Shown piece after piece: positions 61,511 through 64,000 of a DNA stretch of 64,000 nucleotides; position 1 is the first letter of the stretch, and each line of letters begins with the position of its first letter. The stretch is from Parasedimentitalea maritima (GTDB lineage: Bacteria; Pseudomonadota; Alphaproteobacteria; Rhodobacterales; Rhodobacteraceae). Both the position numbers and the translations under genes were made by a program. The stretch lies in the NCBI RefSeq assembly GCF_005771405.1, contig NZ_VAUA01000009.1:62001-126000 (forward strand), given 5' to 3'. A model generated the notes under the pieces. That model was not told the origin of the DNA and made no database searches. It saw only the letters and a program-made list of their open reading frames with translations.

Positions 61511-61936
61511 CTATTCGTCAAATAACTGGCCCTTGATCGCCCGGGAGAAACCCCGAAATTCTGCGATTTTCTGGCCGGTCTGATTGGTCACTGTCACGTC
61601 ATAGATCCCACTACGTCCAGTCAGCGAGACCTCGCTGGCGCTGGCCGTCAACCGGTCACCCAGCTGGCCCAGCGCAGTAAAACTAATCATGTTGTGCTGT
61701 GCTACAGTGGATTGGTTGCGGCTGTTGCAGGCAAAGGCGAAGGCGCTATCGGCGAGCATGAACGTGACGCCACCGTGGCATATACCATGGCCGTTGCAAT
61801 GATGCTGCGCCACAGTCAGTTCCAAGGTGGCAACCCCCTCATCCATATGGGTGATCTCCATCCCGGCCCATTTAGAGGCGTGATCGTCGGCCCACATGGC
61901 CGCTGCAGATTTTTCGGCCCTGAGTTTTGGTGTCAT
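61511..61936 (-). CDS. paaI: Hydroxyphenylacetyl-CoA thioesterase
   Basis: 141 aa hotdog-fold thioesterase. HGICHGGVTFMLADSAFAFACNS carries the active-site Asn/Gly and Asp region of PaaI. It hydrolyses dead-end ring-hydroxylated CoA intermediates and thereby rescues CoA. It starts 2 bases after the paaG stop and is followed by paaK, so it is clearly part of the paa operon. Confidence 0.94.
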   Translation of the reverse strand: MTPKLRAEKSAAAMWADDHASKWAGMEITHMDEGVATLELTVAQHHCNGHGICHGGVTFMLADSAFAFACNSRNQSTVAQHNMISFTALGQLGDRLTASASEVSLTGRSGIYDVTVTNQTGQKIAEFRGFSRAIKGQLFDE

Positions 61937-61938
61937 TA

Positions 61939-62724
61939 CTATTTACCTTTGAATTCTGGTGCACGCTTTTGCAGGAAGGAAGCAACGCCTTCTGCATAAT
62001 CTGCGCTTTCACCACAGGTTTTCATCGCATCTGCTTCAATTTCCAGCTGATCACTTAAGCTATTGGTGGCCGAGGCCTGAATGGTCATTTTAGTCAGCCC
62101 CAAACCCAACGTCGGGCCATTGGCTAGCTTTCCAGCCAAGGCTCGCGCCTGAGCCATCAAATCAACGTCAGGATAGGCCTTCCAGATCAAACCCCAGTCT
62201 TCGGCCTTCTGGGCGGGCAATGGCTCGCCAGTCAGAGCCAAGCCTTTGGCACGGGCCTCGCCCAGCAAATGCGGCAGATGCCAGCTGCCACCTGTGTCGG
62301 GGATCAATCCAACCTTGGAAAACGACTGAATGAACTTGGCACTCTCACAGGCCAGCACCAAATCACATGCCAAAGCCAAATTGGCCCCGGCCCCAGCGGC
62401 CACGCCATTCACCGCACAAATCACCGGGAATTCCAGCGATCGGATCAACCGCACCAATGGTGCATAAAAGGTGCGAACTGTGTTGCCCAAATCTGGCGGA
62501 CCATCTGACTTTGACGGATCACGATCCCCCAAATCCTGCCCAGCGCAAAATCCGCGCCCTGCCCCGGTCAGCAGCACTGCGCGGGCGCCACCATCACGGG
62601 CAACTTCCAGTGCTGCGCGCAGGGCATAGTGCATCTCATCGTTAAAGGCGTTCAAACGATCCGGACGATTAAGGGTGATTTCCACCCAGGTTCCGTGATC
62701 CTCTGTCAGAATTGACGCAGTCAT
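61939..62724 (-). CDS. paaG: Ring-1,2-epoxyphenylacetyl-CoA isomerase
   Basis: 261 aa crotonase-fold enzyme converting the ring epoxide to the oxepin. GAGRGFCAGQDL forms the oxyanion site, and DTGGSWHLPHLLGEARAKGLALTG the second active-site part with Asp. Assignment as PaaG over a general enoyl-CoA hydratase rests on this Asp-rich type and on its place beside paaI and paaK. It is the first gene of the minus-strand paa unit. Confidence 0.92.
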   Translation of the reverse strand: MTASILTEDHGTWVEITLNRPDRLNAFNDEMHYALRAALEVARDGGARAVLLTGAGRGFCAGQDLGDRDPSKSDGPPDLGNTVRTFYAPLVRLIRSLEFPVICAVNGVAAGAGANLALACDLVLACESAKFIQSFSKVGLIPDTGGSWHLPHLLGEARAKGLALTGEPLPAQKAEDWGLIWKAYPDVDLMAQARALAGKLANGPTLGLGLTKMTIQASATNSLSDQLEIEADAMKTCGESADYAEGVASFLQKRAPEFKGK

Positions 62725-62785
62725 ATGACTATCCCCTATCTATGCGCAGTGCCCTAATGGCCGTTTTGACAAATTTCTTGCATAA

Positions 62786-62799
62786 ACCGACCGGTTGGT
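62786..62799. promoter_or_regulatory. Probable PaaR operator between paaG and paaZ
   Basis: ACC-G-ACC / GGT-T-GGT, a 14-base palindrome with one mismatched pair, centred in the 122-base divergent region. Its look agrees with ACCGACCGGTCGGT-type sites of TetR-type PaaR regulators as I know them. Confidence 0.65.
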
Positions 62800-62846
62800 C
62801 AATATATTCTGCAACCCTACCAACTCTCACGTTCAAGGAGCGCGAC

Positions 62847-64000
62847 ATGAGCATTCAACAGGTTTCCAGTTTTGCCGCGGGCCAATGGATCACCCCCGGT
62901 GCCGGGGCACGCAACATCGCAAGCGCCATCACCGGTGACGTCATCGCAACCGCCGGCAACGACGCGCTGGATGTGCAATCTATGCTCGATCACGCCCGCA
63001 GTGTTGGTGGCCCCGCCCTACGTGCGCTGACATTCCATGACCGTGCCCGAATGCTCAAAGCACTGGCCGCTCATCTGAACCAACACAAACAGACCCTATA
63101 CGAGGCGTCTTTTGACACTGGCGCGACCCAAAATGATCACATGATCGATGTGGATGGCGGAATTGGCACCATGTTTGTGTTTGCCTCCAAAGGGCGGCGG
63201 GAAATGCCCGATGGGCAAGTCTATCTGGATGGAGACGTCGAGCAGCTTAGCCGCCACGGAACCTTTCTAGGCCAGCATATTTGCACACCGCTGCAGGGTG
63301 TTGCCGTTCACATCAACGCGTTCAATTTCCCCGTTTGGGGCATGCTGGAAAAGCTAGCACCGACACTGTTGGCTGGCGTACCGGCAATTGTGAAGCCTGC
63401 CACCAACAGTTGCTATGTCACTGAGCTGGCAGTGCGGTTGATGCTGGACAGCGGCATTTTGCCAGCTGGCGCGCTGCAATTGGTTTCAGGCGGGCTTGGC
63501 GATATGCTGGACCATCTGGGCATGATGGATATGGTCAGTTTTACCGGATCAGCCAACACCGCGCTGAAACTACGATCTAACCCGGTAATCCTTGAAAACT
63601 CGGTCCGATTTGTCGCGGAACAAGACAGCCTGAATGGCTCTATCCTAGGCCCAGATGCCACCCCCGGAACGCCAGAGTTTGACTTGTTTATCAAAGAAGT
63701 CAGTCGGGAGATGACCACTAAGGCGGGTCAGAAATGTACTGCCGTCCGCCGCATCATCGCCCCCGATGCACAGGTTGAAGCAGTCATCGAAGCGCTGTCA
63801 GCCCGACTGGCAAAGACCACAATTGGTGATCCCCGACTGGACAGCACCCGGATGGGCGCTCTGGTCAGCAACAGTCAAAAGCGTGACGTGTTGGAAAAAG
63901 CCGCGATCATCGGTCAAGAAGCCACTCGGGTTTACGGAGACCCTGATAATTTCACGGTTGATGGAGCTGATGCCAACAAAGGCGCCTTTGTTCCGCCAAT
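62847..64000 (+). CDS. paaZ: Phenylacetate oxepin-CoA hydrolase / dehydrogenase PaaZ (partial, cut by right edge)
   Basis: 384 codons visible of about 680 expected. This is the N-terminal aldehyde dehydrogenase part: the NAD-related FTGSA and the catalytic Cys near residue 297 in AGQKCTAVRR are seen, with PVWGMLEKLAPTLLAGVPAIVKPA before them. The C-terminal MaoC-type hydratase that opens the oxepin ring lies beyond the edge. AAGGAG is 6 bases before ATG. It is divergent from paaG across the PaaR-like operator; the paaABCDE oxygenase genes are probably downstream outside the window. Confidence 0.95.
   Translation, partial: MSIQQVSSFAAGQWITPGAGARNIASAITGDVIATAGNDALDVQSMLDHARSVGGPALRALTFHDRARMLKALAAHLNQHKQTLYEASFDTGATQNDHMIDVDGGIGTMFVFASKGRREMPDGQVYLDGDVEQLSRHGTFLGQHICTPLQGVAVHINAFNFPVWGMLEKLAPTLLAGVPAIVKPATNSCYVTELAVRLMLDSGILPAGALQLVSGGLGDMLDHLGMMDMVSFTGSANTALKLRSNPVILENSVRFVAEQDSLNGSILGPDATPGTPEFDLFIKEVSREMTTKAGQKCTAVRRIIAPDAQVEAVIEALSARLAKTTIGDPRLDSTRMGALVSNSQKRDVLEKAAIIGQEATRVYGDPDNFTVDGADANKGAFVPP

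Overview
The window reads as chromosomal DNA of a Rhodobacterales alphaproteobacterium, most likely the Roseobacter group. The signs are moderately high GC, an RpoH-II type heat-shock sigma factor, a TetR-type PaaR beside phenylacetate genes, a DUF2892 membrane protein behind a Crp-like regulator, and an intergenic element (33909-33975) of a style I remember from Roseobacter chromosomes. The genus cannot be fixed from what is visible. I see no rRNA, tRNA, CRISPR array, prophage or transposase. This is mostly core chromosome with a few accessory pockets.

Layout. 1-6.4 kb: YbbAP-like ABC exporter and divergent TesA esterase, then a MocR regulator divergent from an EamA exporter, then a cold-shock gene with its terminator. 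6.7-9.6 kb: L,D-transpeptidase, thioredoxin 2, a DUF1353 lipoprotein paired with a stand-alone DUF4157 mini-zincin, and about 500 bases without a gene. 9.6-18.2 kb: gltX, an FAD oxidoreductase, a membrane protein, an uncharacterised two-gene unit behind a perfect 22-bp palindrome, a leucine-rich-repeat protein coupled to nadE, and a secreted protein of about 19 MORN repeats. 18.2-28.1 kb: an FMN protein with a divergent MocR regulator, leuA behind a leucine-rich leader peptide and alternative hairpins, a TPR-sulfotransferase, a DUF5071 protein, an isochorismatase-like hydrolase with AraC partner, and a darcynin-SDR pair with a divergent TetR and a clear operator.

28.2-33.9 kb is the rod-shape operon mreB-mreC-mreD-mrdA-rodA, its last four genes overlapping. 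34-44.7 kb holds LysR/VOC/hydroxyacid dehydrogenase, an oligopeptidase, an amino-acid ABC binding protein and permease with no ATPase, and the minus-strand run rpoH2-chaN-coaBC-dut-moeB. 45-49.5 kb: a low-GC cobU-like gene with a phosphatase, GST, comM, gshB. 49.5-57.2 kb: yraN and rsmI divergent from an LpoA-like lipoprotein, then glnD-murJ-crp-like-DUF2892. 57.3-64 kb: a rhomboid homologue without catalytic residues, trpS, a second cold-shock gene, and the phenylacetate cluster paaG-paaI-paaK-paaR with divergent paaZ cut by the window edge.

Cell-envelope growth is a recurring theme (mre/mrd/rod, murJ, LpoA-like, L,D-transpeptidase). Divergent regulator-target pairs are also frequent: two MocR, AraC, TetR, LysR and PaaR-linked. 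The most rewarding unexplained items are the palindrome-controlled pair at 13.4-14.1 kb, the leuA leader, the DUF4157/DUF1353 pair, the pseudo-rhomboid, and the moeB gene with a strong internal start.
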